Assembly (NCBI GenBank): GCA_947579665.1
Contig: OX388346.1
Location: 91,948,615-92,012,614, forward strand
DNA from: Sympetrum striolatum
Taxonomy: Eukaryota; Arthropoda; Insecta; Odonata; Libellulidae
Reading direction: 5' to 3'
DNA: 64,000 nucleotides
Shown here: positions 63,206-64,000 of the stretch, one piece after another
How positions within the stretch are numbered: position 1 is the first letter of the stretch
How the letters are laid out: each line of letters starts with the position of its first letter
Notes under the pieces: model-generated
What the model saw: the letters and a program-made list of their open reading frames with translations, nothing else
Databases searched by the model: none
What the model was told of the DNA's origin: nothing
Made by a program: the position numbers and the translations under genes

Positions 63206-64000
63206 TATCTATTATATATAGATGCTTCTCCGGATTCATTCATATATATACCTATATAGATAGATAGATAGATAGGATACAAATTCACAGCCTAAACTAC
63301 AAGCGTCATTGATCTGAAATTTTTACGACGTATTGGCCATAACGTGAAACCCCCAGGAAAAAAGAGACTTTGATCCTCAGTGTCATAGGTTCGATTCCAG
63401 AGGGCCCCAAATTCCCGATTTTTCCCGTTTGAATGCATTGCCGTGATTTTCGGGAATTAAAAAAAAATACTTTCCGGATAGGTAGAGAAGTAAAACTCAA
63501 GGTGCCTATATTTATGGTCTTGGACTTTCGAAAACATCAATGACTTTTACAAAAGTTATCCTGGGTTCGATGCTAGGACGATGCAAAGATCTGCCCTTTA
63601 AAATACATGGGAGCCGTTTTTCATTATTTTTTTAGATGCACTTATCGAAATGATAGGATGTTCGTGCTTGGCTGGAAGATGTATGGTACGAATAAGTTTT
63701 AGAAAAAAATTTTCATAAGACCGTACTGTTCCTGGGTTCGAAGCCAGAGCACAATAACGTTTCTCTCATAAGGAATATAAAGGAAAAGTAGGACGTCATT
63801 TGAGGCAGTTGTAACCAATATTTCTGCTTGAATTTGCATACGCGGTTAGAGATGGAGTTTTTCTGTTGTGCTGAATAGAAAGTATTGCCTGAAAGACCCG
63901 GGGTCGATGCCGGGCGGTAAAAATATCCCCCATATATAACACTATGGGGAATCTTTTCATAATTTTTTTATGCATTTATCGATATGTAAGGGAGCTCTTG
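63206..64000 (-). repeat. Family B modular repeat, copy B-h (runs off the window)
   Basis: Outer end GATGCTTCTCCGGATTCATT, then (GATA)n at about 63258-63275. TTCGA-type cores at 63390, 63566, 63736 and about 63903 (the last GGTCGA), spaced 176, 170 and 167. Module types follow B-f more than B-c, so it belongs to the same subtype. Incomplete at position 64000. Confidence 0.88.

Overview
This is eukaryotic nuclear DNA, most likely from an arthropod with a large, repeat-rich, AT-rich genome. The evidence is GT-AG introns, short exons in long AT-rich introns, several LINE reverse-transcriptase remnants, a P-type DNA transposon with THAP-domain remains, and hAT-, piggyBac-, pogo- and Tc1-like non-autonomous elements. 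I cannot name the species from the sequence. There are no bacterial-type operons, CRISPR arrays or rRNA genes, and I found no convincing intact tRNA gene.

One host gene is well supported. It is a Storkhead-box (STOX1/STOX2, Drosophila knockout) family gene on the + strand. Five exons (33312-33529, 35879-36221, 37159-37470, 40466-40671, 45089-46423) join in frame through GT-AG introns into about 804 C-terminal residues plus stop. The winged-helix domain is split across exons 1 and 2, and the family motif SAQFPP.EW lies in exon 4. The 5' exon(s) are not identified; they lie in the left 33 kb or outside the window.

The left 33 kb is a gene desert. It holds two tandem copies of an unusual modular repeat (family B), two copies of a second repeat (family R1), two decayed LINE fragments, a hAT MITE, a 77-bp Tc1-like foldback, a piggyBac-like MITE and a few CpG-richer islands of unknown meaning. 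Intron 3 of the STOX gene contains an 86-bp near-perfect palindrome and a pogo-like MITE. Intron 4 contains a tRNA-derived SINE, a (TA)n tract and three adjacent family B copies, one of them inverted.

Downstream of the gene (46.4-51.2 kb) is AT-rich sequence without recognisable genes. From 51 kb to the end the window is nested repeats. An R1 copy was split by a P-like transposon (8-bp target duplication, itself carrying a LINE fragment) and again by a 5'-truncated LINE (7-bp target duplication, tetranucleotide tail, 462-codon open RT frame with a damaged catalytic motif). A second R1 copy abuts it and is interrupted by an inverted pair of family B elements.

The most unusual signal is family B: eight copies, each a head-to-tail array of four to six diverged 150-176-bp monomers. 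Nearly every monomer carries a GGTTCGANNCC motif matching the tRNA T-arm / RNA polymerase III B box, all on the same strand of the element, with a nearly fixed spacing ladder between copies.
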